Shown here piece by piece: positions 1 through 10,044 of a stretch of DNA of 22,500 nucleotides. The first letter of the stretch is position 1, and every line of letters begins with the position of its first letter. The position numbers and the translations under genes were made by a program. Origin of the DNA: Chrysomallon squamiferum (taxonomy: Eukaryota; Mollusca; Gastropoda; Neomphalida; Peltospiridae); the NCBI GenBank assembly GCA_012295275.1, contig CM022665.1, forward strand, positions 24,961,946 through 24,984,445, read 5' to 3'. A model generated the notes under the pieces. That model saw nothing but the letters and a program-made list of their open reading frames with translations. It ran no database searches and was not told the DNA's origin.

Positions 1-463
1 GAATGGTTGGTTTTTTATTTTTTATTTTAACTTACTTAATTACTTTATTTATTTTTAATTTTTTATATTTTTTTATATTTTTTTATATTTTTAATTTTTT
101 AATTTTGTTGTTGTTTTGGGGGATGGTTTTGAAGAAAGATTCAGTACATTAATTTTCATTGTCCAGCATATCTGGTTGGCTATTATGGAAAGTGTTGAAA
201 ATTATTATCTTGGGGTTTTAGCATGGGTATATGTGGATAAATTCAAGAAAAAAATACACAAACATACAATGATGGAACTCACATACATACACACACAAAG
301 CAAATGCTAAAACAAGTTTTATTTTCCAAAGAATGAAGCAGAAATTTCATAATTTTGCCACTGTTATATTCATAATCCATATTCTTATTGTCATCATCCA
401 CATGTATGTATGTATGTATCTGTCACGTCTACATCTTAATAATGAACAATTTTCTTGTTTCAG
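1..463 (+). other. RTK intron (3' part), AT-rich
   Basis: Positions 1-110 are nearly pure T/A low-complexity sequence. The rest is AT-rich with a short CACA/CATA patch near 282-300 and a TATG patch at 403-419. No kinase N-lobe motif is readable in any frame, so the preceding coding exon is outside the window. Confidence 0.7.
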
Positions 464-719
464 CAATACCTTGCAGAAAAGAGATATGTTCATAGAGATC
501 TTGCTGCCAGAAATGTTCTTCTGGACTGTAACAAAGTGGTCAAGGTGTGTGATTTCGGCCTATCACGAGACATCTACAATGACAATGAATACAAGAAACT
601 GACCAATGGCAAGCTGCCTCTCAAATGGATGGCGATAGAGTCACTGCGGGATCGAGTGTTCACAACTCAGACAGACGTCTGGTCGTTTGGAATTCTCTTG
701 TGGGAAATAGTCACAATGG
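464..719 (+). CDS. RTK exon: catalytic and activation loops
   Basis: The acceptor is a pyrimidine-rich TTTCTTGTTTCAG ending at 463. The donor is G|GTAAAT at 719/720. The exon enters in phase 0 at codon CAA and leaves in phase 1 inside a glycine codon. It encodes [16 protein letters not shown] through LLWEIVTMG. Reading past the donor meets TAA at 728-730, so this junction must be spliced for the kinase to continue. Confidence 0.93.
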
Positions 720-784
720 GTAAATTTTAAAGACTAAATTACATATATTTGGTTAAATTATATCTATACCTCTTTCTTCACCAT

Positions 785-821
<37 letters not shown>

Positions 822-1268
822 ACAGACACACAAAAACACATATATATACACATATACATTTTGTCTTAGTATTTATTATAATTTTTTTTAAATATTTTCC
901 TTGAAACTAAGAATATGAATGTAAATGTGTCATTTTTCCTTTTGTGTGCTTGTATATGTCTTTATATTTTGAATGCATGTTTGTGTCAGTTCTTAATAAT
1001 AATTTACTACAATTTGACCGCTACTGTTTCTTGTTGTTGTTATGTATCAGATTATTATTATTATTATTTTTCTTTTTTTCAGGTGCATCTCCATACCCTA
1101 ACATAGCTCTTGCAGATCTGTACTATGTACTTATCAATGGTTACAGAATGGATAAACCATCCAACTGTTCAGATGAACTGTAAGTACTAAATAGCATATA
1201 TAGATTTATTTATAATGATATACATACTTTCAGTCATACGGTTAAAATTATTATTGTCATTTTTTTTG

Positions 1269-1322
<54 letters not shown>

Positions 1323-1810
1323 CTGTCATCATCATCATCATCATCATTGTCATTATCATCATTAAATTGTTCTTGTAATGTACAGCTTTTAAATACACTA
1401 TCTGTTTGTTTTGTTTTTTCTTCAGTTTATTGAATTGTTCATGAATGTATTTTAGGATTATTGTATATATATATTTTTGTTTCTCTAATAGGTACTACAT
1501 CATGAGGAAATGCTGGGAAGAACGTCCACAGGATCGCCCATGCTTCACACAGCTGCGGCTGATGGTGGAGGAACTGCTCACACAGGACCGAGATTATCTT
1601 GTTCTGGAAAACATCGACGCTCCACTCAACACTTCAGAAAACAGCAGCATCCCTGTGACTGACTCCAGCAGCCACTCGGGTGTGTCCAGTGGACTGGTGG
1701 CAGCTGCAGCTCAAGCGAACAGAGATTCACTCAGGTTCAATGTTTGTGTTCACGGGAAGTCAACGGACAGGTTGTTGTTGAGGAGAAGTGAAAGTGATTC
1801 CAGTCCTTAG
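464..1810 (+). CDS. Receptor tyrosine kinase, C-terminal three exons (RET/FGFR/Cad96Ca-like), partial
   Basis: Joining 464-719, 1083-1179 and 1492-1810 gives one open frame of 223 residues ending at TAG 1808-1810. The product is the C-terminal part of a membrane receptor that phosphorylates tyrosines on itself and on substrates. Visible motifs, numbered within this fragment: catalytic loop HRDLAARN (10-17, the RTK form, catalytic Asp 12), metal-binding DFG (30-32), activation loop [11 protein letters not shown] with two candidate autophosphorylation tyrosines, PLKWMAIES in the P+1/APE position, DVWSFG in helix F, and [12 protein letters not shown] and CW..RPQDRP in the C-lobe. DYLVL directly after the kinase domain sits where FGFR and RET carry a tyrosine site that recruits phospholipase C-gamma. 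The tail is Ser-rich and short. RTK is certain. The subfamily is not: NG-LP-KWMA and RMDKPSNC recall FGFR, while WMAIESL and TTQ-DVWSFG recall RET. N-lobe, transmembrane and extracellular exons lie left of the window. Confidence 0.93.
720..1082 (+). other. RTK intron containing a (CA)n microsatellite
   Basis: This 363-bp intron runs from GTAAAT to TTTCAG. It contains a (CA)n tract at about 786-832 with a few CAGA variants, and a TTA run just before the acceptor polypyrimidine tract. Confidence 0.85.
1083..1179 (+). CDS. RTK exon: C-lobe ASPYPN to CSDEL segment
   Basis: This 97-nt exon lies between a strong acceptor (polypyrimidine then CAG ending at 1082) and a consensus donor CT|GTAAGT. It enters in phase 1, completing the Gly codon, and leaves in phase 2 inside a Leu codon. 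It encodes [17 protein letters not shown] then [15 protein letters not shown], the helix F-G/H region that helps define the RTK subfamily. Confidence 0.92.
1180..1491 (+). other. RTK intron containing a (CAT)n microsatellite
   Basis: This 312-bp intron runs from GTAAGT to AATAG. About 1269-1364 is a (TCA/CAT)n trinucleotide repeat interrupted by a short ACTGT and a few single-base variants. Reading it as a poly-Ser protein is an artefact. Confidence 0.85.
1492..1810 (+). CDS. RTK terminal exon: end of kinase C-lobe and cytoplasmic tail
   Basis: The acceptor TTTCTCTAATAG ends at 1491. The first G completes the split Leu codon. The exon encodes [17 protein letters not shown], the last kinase helix, [12 protein letters not shown], and about 55 tail residues rich in Ser, including [10 protein letters not shown], an Ala run and a final RRSESDSSP. 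The stop TAG is at 1808-1810. GC content is clearly above that of the flanking introns. Confidence 0.93.
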
Positions 1811-1876
1811 TTTGTTTGTATGTGTGATGACGTGATGAAGAGTTGGTCGGAATGGGACAAAAATAGACAGTCTGAA

Positions 1877-2386
1877 TTGGTTACAGTATGGTCAGAATAA
1901 CTGTGTTTTATGACTTGGTTACGTTATGGCCAAACTAATGAATGATTCAATATTTGTGTTGTCTGACTAGTGGCCAAAAGAACTGATATTCAGTATCTGT
2001 GTTGTATGAATTGGTTACAAGATGAAACTGATGATTCATTTTGAATAATAATTATTCATTATCTCCTATATGATTTGGTTACGACTGTTGTCTGAATAAT
2101 TAATCAAATATGAACTGAATTCAGAATGAACAACTAATGATTCAATTATCTATGTTGTATGAATTGGTTACAAAATGAAACTGATTTAACTAATGATTCA
2201 GTTATCTGTGTTGTATGAATTGGTTACAAAATGAAACTGATTCAACCAGAGTAACTAATGATTCAATTATCTATGTTGTATGAATTGGTTACAAAATGAA
2301 ACTGATTCAACCAGAGTAACTAATGATTCAATTATCTATGTTGTATGAATTGGTTACAAAATGAAACTGATTCAACCAGAGTAACT
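1877..2386. repeat. 65-bp minisatellite with older diverged copies
   Basis: Units starting AACTAATGATTC begin at 2132, 2188, 2253, 2318 and (partial) 2383. The last full periods are exactly 65 bp. The 56-bp unit at 2132 lacks 9 bp (CAACCAGAG). The core TTGGTTAC recurs eight times, at 1877, 1915, 2011, 2075, 2164, 2220, 2285 and 2350. The left part is therefore an older, eroded section of the same array. Confidence 0.9.
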
Positions 2387-2633
2387 AGTGGTGCATCACC
2401 ATCATTGTATCAGTTGGTTGCTTGAATAGCTTTTGAATAATATTTGCTACACATATAATCAAATTTGACTGTCTCTTTTGATATACTGGTTAGTTTCCAG
2501 TATAAAAGTATCTAATCTTTTATAATGTTTTGTCTGGACAAGCAATAATCACAAGTTGTACCTGTGATCAGTGGAACTATTCATCATTTCAGCTGGATAA
2601 TTTAACACTGAGAGAATTTTGCGTTTTATTCAG

Positions 2634-2639
2634 AATAAA
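2634..2639 (+). terminator. Candidate polyadenylation signal for the RTK mRNA
   Basis: AATAAA lies about 0.8 kb after the RTK stop, between the two minisatellites. Such hexamers are common by chance in AT-rich DNA and others occur further downstream (for example about 3539), so this is only a candidate. Confidence 0.25.
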
Positions 2640-2809
2640 CAACAGTGAGCCATTGTGACTATTTCTTCATCTCTGTGTGACCAAAAACTGAAAAAAACAA
2701 CCAGAATTTGAATTCCTTCATTGAGAATAATGTGAATTGTGAAACTCTTTGAAGTGATTGTGGTCTCTGAACTTATTACTGAAACTATTTGAATCAGAGA
2801 CAAGACTGT

Positions 2810-2997
2810 CTGATTAGTAGTCGTTTCAGAACTTATTGCAATATACTCTGATAACCAGTCATTTCAGAACGTGTTCAATATATTCTGATAAGCAGTCATT
2901 TCAGAACTTGTTGCAGTATACTCTGATAAACAGTTGTATCAGAACTTATTGCAATATAGTCTGATAAATAGTCAGTCATTTCAGAACTTGTTGCTGG
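2810..2997. repeat. 38-bp minisatellite
   Basis: The motif CTGATAA...CAGTCATTTCAGAACTTGTTGC recurs with starts at 2810, 2848, 2885, 2923 and 2961, giving periods of 37-38 bp with a few substitutions and one 4-bp duplication in the last unit. It is unrelated in sequence to the 65-bp array upstream. Confidence 0.88.
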
Positions 2998-3300
2998 ATG
3001 ATTGTACAGGTATTCACGTTTTTGTGAAAGTTCTATGCAGTGAAAGTTTGTCTGTGATGATGTATGAAGTTTATGAGAAAAAAACAAACCCAAATGAAGT
3101 TATGACATAATGACCATACTTGAACAATTAGCCAATTCTGTTTGTAATGAATGCCAAAACTGTAAAAATGTGGCCAGTTTTCTATTAACTGTGGGCCAAC
3201 AAGATGAAGTGCCAAGAGATTTTCAAGTTTGTTGTGTCAAAGATTACATTTATTTTCATCTCCTCAGAATATTAAAATTTCAGAAGTTATAACATCTTGA

Positions 3301-3487
3301 TATGTCTCTTTTTATTTTACATTAGACATTTTGTGTTTTTTCTCTGTTGAAAATTAAAGATTCAACATAACAGATAAAATGTGTCAAATGATAATTTTAA
3401 TTTTAAAATGATTTTACTAGATTTTTATTGAAAAGTTTTAAATTTAGCATATTTTGTTGTTATAGGCCCTATGAATTTTTAAAGGTC

Positions 3488-3527
<40 letters not shown>

Positions 3528-5134
3528 CAGCTATATTAAATAAAAATGATATCAATCTATACTAACAATTAAATGAAAAGTGATTCTTAAATTTAATTGC
3601 AATAAAAAAATGAATCAAGCTAAATATTTGAATTTTGGGAATCACTTTTCGTCAGCCTTCTTCATTACTAACAAAAGCAACTTAAATAAAATCATTTTTC
3701 AAATCTAACTGTCTAGTGGGAGTTTGAAAAACATTTGAAAATCTAACAGGAGGAGACTAAAGATTTGAATTCTTTCTGAAAAAAGATTGATGAATGAACA
3801 TGTCAAAAAGAGAAAGTGATGAATTTCAGATTTCTGAACTCTTAACATAACTGTCTCAAGGCCAGACACAAACTGTGTATATAAACTTCAGTCAGAAGAG
3901 AATATAAAAGTGCTGTATATAAGGAAACTATTTATTGTTGTGTATTTATTTACTGTTGTACCTTGCAGCTAGGTCTGATAGCAAGATGAAAATATAGTGA
4001 AAAATGTGTGCCGAAATTAGTGCTTCTGGAAAGTGAGTCAGTTTTTATATCACTGATGATTTTATTTTCAGTTACTTTAAACACAGAAATGAAAGTCTGT
4101 TACCTGGTATATGCTAAGTTCATTTTCATAAATGCAAAATAATGAATTTTTTACATTAATGTAAAATTTAAGTGATGGTGGTATATGGATGGCAAGACAT
4201 GCAATGGTTACTAATTACCAATTTTATTATTTTGAAGGTCAAAGAAGGTCACTAAGTGATGGTTAATTATGTCATGGTGTTTTGTAAATGTTTATTGTTT
4301 AAAAACGTAAGTCCTTTTTATAGGATATAATATTGTAGTGTTTCATTTGTATCTTTTTTTACTCTTTATAATAGTTTTAGTTTTATTGTACTAATTATGT
4401 TGACCACATAATTATGTTGGAAAAAATATCGTATTATTTATATTTGTGATGCTTTTTAATTGTTATTTTATAACTAGTATAATTATTTTCATTTGGGTTT
4501 TCTTTATTATTTACTGTTACTATTATTATTATTAGATATATTTCAAAGTTTCAAAGTAATTCTACCTGACAGCAGATCAAACAAACCATTGTAACCATTG
4601 TATGTGTAATAATTATAATAACTTATCACTTAAATTTCTAGATGTGTGTATATTACATAATGTCTATTAAACTAGTGTTCATGCTACAAGAACTTGCTAA
4701 AATGTATATATTGTTAACAAATAGTGCAAAATGCAAAATAGTGCTGAGTTGTTATGTCATGTGTAATATACAGTTGTATGTCTCATTGCAGTTCTTTTTA
4801 ATACTTTTAATTCATGATTTTAACTTTTGTTCTTTTGTCTTTTCATTTAGTACATTTTTGTGATGTGCTCAAATACATTTTGTATTTTATAATTTTGTTT
4901 TCAGTTTTAGCAGCAAACTCAGGTTTTGTAGATACGTAGTTTTTAATTTAAAATGGGAGCAAACTAAGATACTACGGGATTGGAAAGTCATAGCCAGTTT
5001 TAAAAGTTTTGTATTCTGTCTGAATTAAATCCGAATTAAAATGAGATACTGAAAACTAAAGAAAATTAAAGTTGTCATTGCTCAAAGCAAAATATAACAA
5101 TAAAATTAATAATACTGTTACAAAACGTATGAAT
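3301..5134. other. Intergenic AT-rich sequence, no gene seen
   Basis: No convincing coding exon is visible on either strand. Contents: a 35-nt poly(A) at 3491-3525, a 12-bp inverted repeat at 3575-3586 and 3639-3650, and otherwise unique AT-rich sequence. The 73-codon ORF at 4642-4863 has no recognisable domain and an AT-driven composition. Confidence 0.6.
3491..3525. repeat. Poly(A) tract, 35 nt
   Basis: An uninterrupted run of 35 A. I looked for a target-site duplication and for a SINE or LINE body on either side and saw neither, so origin as a retroposon tail is unproven. Confidence 0.9.
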
Positions 5135-5238
5135 AACTTCATTTTATCTTTTCACGGCTGAAATCATGATAAAAACATAGGGTCCTCCACACACATGGTA
5201 ACATCATGATTTCAGCAGTGAAGGGATAAAATGAAGTT
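5135..5238. repeat. Near-perfect inverted repeat / hairpin, possible small MITE
   Basis: The left arm 5135-5170 (starts AACTTCATTTTATC, ends GAAATCATGAT) and right arm 5203-5238 are reverse complements at 33 of 36 positions, with a 32-nt loop between. A transcript from either strand would fold into a long stem-loop. The size and shape fit a foldback MITE, but no clear target-site duplication is visible. A short GTCATC/GATGAC palindrome follows at about 5253-5285. Confidence 0.85.
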
Positions 5239-5561
5239 TCATACAGAGGCTGTCATCAAAATGGTCTGCCCTGTACATGATGACTACAGGATTAACGCAG
5301 CATCCAGATATAATCTTTAATTATATTTCATTAATTAAGATTTAAAAATGAAATGTAATTTGAAAGTAAGCAGAACGTGTATTTTTTTCATACCATGAAA
5401 GGCACACTTTAATGATGTATTATTAAACTTTGATTTGAAGTTGAAATCTAAGACCCACTTGCCACTGATACTGGCTTCCAGTGTCTCTGAAAATAACGTT
5501 TGTCATTATCTTCCACTTTGTTTGGTATTGTCATTAACACTTTCTTTCAAAAGGTTTCAGT

Positions 5562-5613
5562 GGAAACATAACACTTAAAAAAAAAAAAAAAAAAAAAAGG
5601 AAACATAACACTT
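5562..5613. repeat. Poly(A) tract bounded by a 15-bp direct repeat
   Basis: GGAAACATAACACTT occurs at 5562-5576 and again at 5599-5613, separated by exactly 22 A. This is the footprint expected of a retroposition event that inserted only a poly(A) tail, with the 15-bp repeat as target-site duplication. Slippage duplicating a 37-bp unit is the alternative. Confidence 0.85.
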
Positions 5614-6829
5614 TAAAAAATAAAAAAACACACTAAAAAACCAAACGGGAATGGCTTTTCAATACCCTACATATTACATGATATTATTTTTGAATATTTT
5701 TTTCTTATATATGTCTTAAATACTGATATGATCATTTCTCACAAAATATTTAAAAATTCTGAACTAAATATGTCCATAGATTAGATTTTTTAAAACTAAA
5801 AAAAATCTATATATTTTAATATTTAGTACCTATATTTTCATGGGATTTTTTTTCTTCTTTTTTTTTTTCACTCTTTTAAACATGTATAATATATTATTAT
5901 ATATAATTTTGAGGTATATAGTATTATGTGAACTAAGTTTGTTAATAATAACAGATATATATATATATTCTGCTAAATGTTATTCAGTATATTTTTATTG
6001 GTGTGTATTCATTATAACAGAAATTTTGTTGTTAATAAACAAAAACAAAAATAATTAAAATCTGTTTTATAAATATTCTTAGTTAATACAATCTTTAATT
6101 ATTATTATTTTTTTTTTTTAAGAATGAAAGTTCTGTATTCTTATTTTTAAATAAAATGATAAATATTAAAATGCTTATTATATTGAACACAAGTAAGTAT
6201 TCAGTTTTATTAATTTACAGGACAGTTCTATAGAGAAATCATTGTATTGACTGATATCAAAGATAATTTAAATAAAACTGTGAGATTAAGAATGTCTTTC
6301 TATGAATACAATAAGGTCCTTTTTCTATGAAATTAAGGACCTTTTTTTTTTTTTTTAATTATTATTATTATTTTTTAAATAATAATTTCTTTCTGTGAAA
6401 TTAAAATTATATACTAATGTGTATATAATATTTATACAGATAAAAATCATTTATCCTGTTTCTTCACACTCATTGGTAAGTTCATTGTTTTCAAAATATA
6501 ATCTGGTCTCATCAGTCTACTGTGTTCATTGTGCAGCTATTGCAGCCTATGTAGAATAACATCACAGACAAAATGTATTACTTCTGGTTAATGTTTGAGA
6601 ACACAGGCACACAAATACACCCACATAATGAAAAAAGAAGTTTAGAAAAAAATTATAAATAAATAAACGGCAAGGAAATTGTCATAAAAATCTCAAGAAA
6701 AATGAACTGACGGATTTCAATAGTAATCATGAAAAAAATAAATTTAAATTCAAAATTATAGTAAAAATATTTAAATTAATAAACTATTTTTAATAAATAA
6801 AATAATGAAAACATTTTCTATTCCCTATC

Positions 6830-6844
6830 TAAAATAAATAAATA

Positions 6845-6879
<35 letters not shown>

Positions 6880-6911
6880 TAATAATAATAAAATGAAAAA
6901 AAAAAAAAAAA
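6830..6911. repeat. (AATA)n/(AAT)n microsatellite followed by poly(A)
   Basis: Tetranucleotide AATA units pass into an AAT run to about 6892, then a short spacer and a run of A to 6911. Confidence 0.9.
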
Positions 6912-7478
6912 GAAAGAAAAGATATATATTCTAGTTTGTAACATTACAATTTCACATTAAAATTACTTACCACAAAACTAATACTTTGAAGTTAATTCAG
7001 ACAGGAAACACCATGTTTTAAATGAAGGACACAAAATGCTGAAGATGTTTTTGTGTGCCAAAGTCACAAATATAAACACTAAACATTAATGAGGAAATGT
7101 GAGGTAAGCTGTGATATGGGAAATGACATTTTTACACATTCTCAAACTGAGATAAAGCGGAGGAGTGCCATGATTCACAGATAAACATTTACATACACAG
7201 ATAAAACTCAGTACATGAAAGACTTCAAGTTTATATATCTCTTTGTGATGATCTACCAGTTTCAGAACTTTATTTGGATCAACTTTAGATGATGTATAAG
7301 TATTTTTGTACAAAATTACAGCTTTTCTTCTGTTACTATTACTTTTTTTTATCACTATAAAGATGTTCTGCCAATTCTAGAATGTAATTCAGAATTAAGA
7401 TGATTTGCAAGGTCAAGAATTTATCTTTGGATACAGTAAACATTGTCACAGTTCATGAAATTAATTTATATAGAATAT

Positions 7479-7743
7479 CTGGTTCTAGAATTTCTGTTTG
7501 AAAATAATAAACATTACTGTTCTAAATCTCAAACTATATTAAAGAAAAAAAAAAATTCTAGGGATTATTTAAGTTAATTTATTCTGGTTCTGAAACTATG
7601 TTTTTATATTACAAAAATAAAGAAAAAGTTGGGTTTTGGGAGGGTTCTTCTGGTTCTAGAATATTTTATTTGATTATGTCACATGTTCATTTATTAATGT
7701 TACGTAGAATAAAGATGATCTAGAGTAAAGAACACTGGTTCTA
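7479..7743. repeat. Loosely repeated CTGGTTCTAGAAT motif
   Basis: CTGGTTCTAGAAT is exact at 7479-7491 and 7650-7662. Partial forms occur at 7584-7590 (CTGGTTC) and 7735-7743 (CTGGTTCTA), and a related ATTCTAGAATG at about 7373. Spacing is irregular (66-105 bp). It may be a very decayed minisatellite. Confidence 0.45.
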
Positions 7744-7819
7744 AAAATTAAGTAAAAGAAATAATCTTGGATACAAGTGTTTAAAAAAACTGAAAAAAGG
7801 ATAACTTTAACAAATATGT

Positions 7820-7820
7820 A

Positions 7821-7856
<36 letters not shown>

Positions 7857-7857
7857 T
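7820..7857. repeat. (ATT)n microsatellite
   Basis: About 12 ATT units. On the - strand this gives the spurious poly-Asn ORF covering 7674-7943. Confidence 0.93.
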
Positions 7858-8195
7858 CTCATTGTGTTGTGTTTTAAATAGATAACAAGAAGTAATGTGT
7901 TTTGTAAAACAGGAGATAGAACAGTTTGTGATATCCGAGCCATAATCTGCCTTTACTTGACAGTGTTGTGAAAAACACTAGACTCTTTGTATTATGAATT
8001 ATAAATTTATATATTATTATTATTATTATTATTTTAGTCGTCCTTTTATTTAATTTTTGTTAATTTTTTATTTTCTTAATTAAAACTATATTTATACAAA
8101 TTATAAATTAAAATATTTTCAAATTATAACTAACTTTGATAGAAAACCTAATCAACTAATTATTATATTACACTTTTTCATTGTTTTCCTTCTAT

Positions 8196-8223
8196 TTTAT
8201 TTATTTATTTATTTATTTATTTT
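8196..8223. repeat. (TTTA)n microsatellite
   Basis: About seven TTTA units, shortly before the compound AT/AC repeat. Confidence 0.9.
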
Positions 8224-8282
8224 TATGTATATCCCAACTACTGAGTTATTAATGGTAAATACTTTATTTAAAAATGAAATAT

Positions 8283-8310
8283 TTATATACATATATATAG
8301 ATACATATAC

Positions 8311-8393
<83 letters not shown>

Positions 8394-8431
8394 CACACAC
8401 ATACATATATATATATGTGTGTGTGTGTGTG
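8283..8431. repeat. Compound (AT)n(AC)n...(AT)n(GT)n microsatellite with a self-complementary end
   Basis: ATACAT-type units lead into a long (AT)n to about 8357, then (AC)n to about 8387, a short ATATAT, a second AC block, (AT)n, and (GT)n to 8431. The AC-AT-GT succession at about 8387-8431 is palindromic and could extrude as a hairpin. The ORFs through it on both strands are artefacts. Confidence 0.93.
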
Positions 8432-8900
8432 ATAAGTTCTCATTTTTCTTTTGAATATTTTATTTTTCACTAGGGCAGAGATTACTGTATTAATGTATAC
8501 CATATAATTATGGCCCTTAGAAATTAATTTGTCATAGGGCATCATCATTTTATATTTGTCACTTTGTCGACAAATAAATACCTCATCATGTTTTCTTGTG
8601 TTGTTTTTATTTACAGTCACTGTTGATATTTTAACATTTTTACTCTTTGTAACTAATGTATAATTACAAATATACAGTCTTTAACCAGTTTCATGGTTTG
8701 CTGTGCATATTATAAAATATTTATGACAGTCTGATTTTGCTTGTTACTGAAGAAGAAACGTCAGTGGTATATAGTTAAAATCACTGGTATGCAGTGAAAT
8801 TAACTCTGCTTCACTTCCAGTTTCAGCAGCATTTCTATTCTTTCATTCTTTGAAGATGGTCCTCATAGATAACAGCAGTTGTAAAAACAGTGATGATGAA

Positions 8901-8901
8901 G

Positions 8902-8936
<35 letters not shown>
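8901..8936. repeat. (AAT)n microsatellite
   Basis: About 11 AAT units following GATGATGAAGAT. Confidence 0.92.
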
Positions 8937-8938
<2 letters not shown>

Positions 8939-9665
8939 CATGTAAAACATCAACAACAGCAACGGAAAAAAGAATTCTAAGAGGATCGTAACAAAAATAA
9001 AAATGTATGAATAAAAGTAGTCACTGGACTGATTTTACAGTCAGTCTGTCTTGTGTTTTAACTGCACTAAATAAACAATGTATCATTATACCAAACAAGT
9101 TTATGTTTCTAAATTCTGTATGCAGTTCAGTTGTTTAAGCATGTATGTTATTTACTATGATTAATACCGCTGTTCATCCAGGAAAGAGGGACAATTACGT
9201 TCAAGACGGATATCGTGTGATTTGCATCTAACAATAATGTTTTTAGATTTTTATCTTCAGTACTTATTGTTGGTACTGGCAGTTCATTTGTTTTCAGTAA
9301 ATTGTTTCAAGAGTTTAGCATATGTCCGAGTAGATTTTATCACCTTTTATTTTTAATTATTTATTTATTTTTTCTTCACAAGCCACAAAATGCCGGTTCT
9401 TTAACACGCTTTAACAAATAGATAATCGTGTTCTCGAACTGTTGAAAGTCTGCCAGTTTTACCTTTTTCTTCTCTTTCATCTTTTTGTATGGCGCATTCT
9501 AGCCTAACTCTGACGTATATACAGATTTAGTTGCCGATAAACTGAAAATAGCTTGGAAATCACAAAAACACAACAAAAAACAGTTTGGAAAAACAATACG
9601 ACAGCGGACTGATACGGAGGGAGGAAAAAAACAAAGAAAAAGAATAAGAATTGTTAAAGAACAAC

Positions 9666-9693
9666 AAAAAAAAAAAAAAAAAAAAAAAAAAAA
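9666..9693. repeat. Poly(A) tract, 28 nt
   Basis: An uninterrupted run of A with no visible target-site duplication or retroposon body beside it. Confidence 0.9.
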
Positions 9694-9989
9694 TGCAAAA
9701 ACAACCTACAGTGTTTTAGTCTCACAAATTATTTCAGGCATAACGAAGACATTTTTAAACACAGTTGAACGATTTATTTGAAACAGAAAGAGGTCTTGAA
9801 GAAAATGTATAACAGTATAAGACCTTTTAATATGTTTGTTTTGAGTTACCTGTTTTATTTTTCTTCGATGGCATTAAGTACACTTCTTTGATTAAACTTT
9901 TATTTATCTACATAATCATCTTCTGCATTATTGATTATCATCATCGAAGTCGTCACCATCACTATTATCATTATTTATTTATTGCTTTG

Positions 9990-10044
9990 CGTGGACATTG
10001 ATTTGGATAAGTTTAATAAGTTCGTGTGACTTCTGATGTCCACG
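9990..10044. repeat. Short inverted repeat (stem-loop)
   Basis: CGTGGACAT at 9990-9998 and ATGTCCACG at 10036-10044 are perfect complements. TTT and AAA outside them extend the stem if one G is bulged. The loop is about 37 nt. It may be a chance hairpin. Confidence 0.5.

Larger units (their letters stand above)
1811..3300 (+). other. Probable RTK 3' UTR and downstream region with two minisatellites
   Basis: There is no ORF of note after the RTK stop. The stretch is dominated by two decayed tandem arrays, annotated separately. Small ORFs here (for example at 3110-3292) show no domain and no coding signature. A canonical AATAAA lies at 2634-2639, but the true cleavage site cannot be fixed from sequence alone. 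Confidence 0.55.
5239..8195. other. Intergenic AT-rich sequence, no gene seen
   Basis: No exon-like sequence is recognisable. Simple repeats include the poly(A) with flanking direct repeat near 5562-5613, AATA/AAT repeats at about 6830-6892, poly(A) at 6897-6911, and ATT repeats at about 7820-7857 and 8012-8034. A loosely repeated CTGGTTCTAGAAT motif occurs at 7479-7743. The predicted small proteins here are low-complexity artefacts. Confidence 0.6.

Noticed and set aside
333-602. 89-codon ORF overlapping the first kinase exon
   Set aside because: It is in a different frame from the HRD/DFG-encoding exon and has no family features.
1215-1433. Poly-Ser ORF
   Set aside because: Translation of the CAT repeat in the second kinase intron.
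3110-3292. 60-codon ORF after the 38-bp minisatellite
   Set aside because: No domain, no splice sites and AT-driven composition; more likely part of the kinase 3' UTR or spacer.
8209-8620. ORFs with Tyr-Ile and Val-Cys repeats
   Set aside because: Microsatellite artefacts of the AT/AC/GT compound repeat, open on both strands.
9180-9240. A GTTCAAGAC word resembling a tRNA/SINE B box
   Set aside because: No A box at the right distance and no cloverleaf; chance match.
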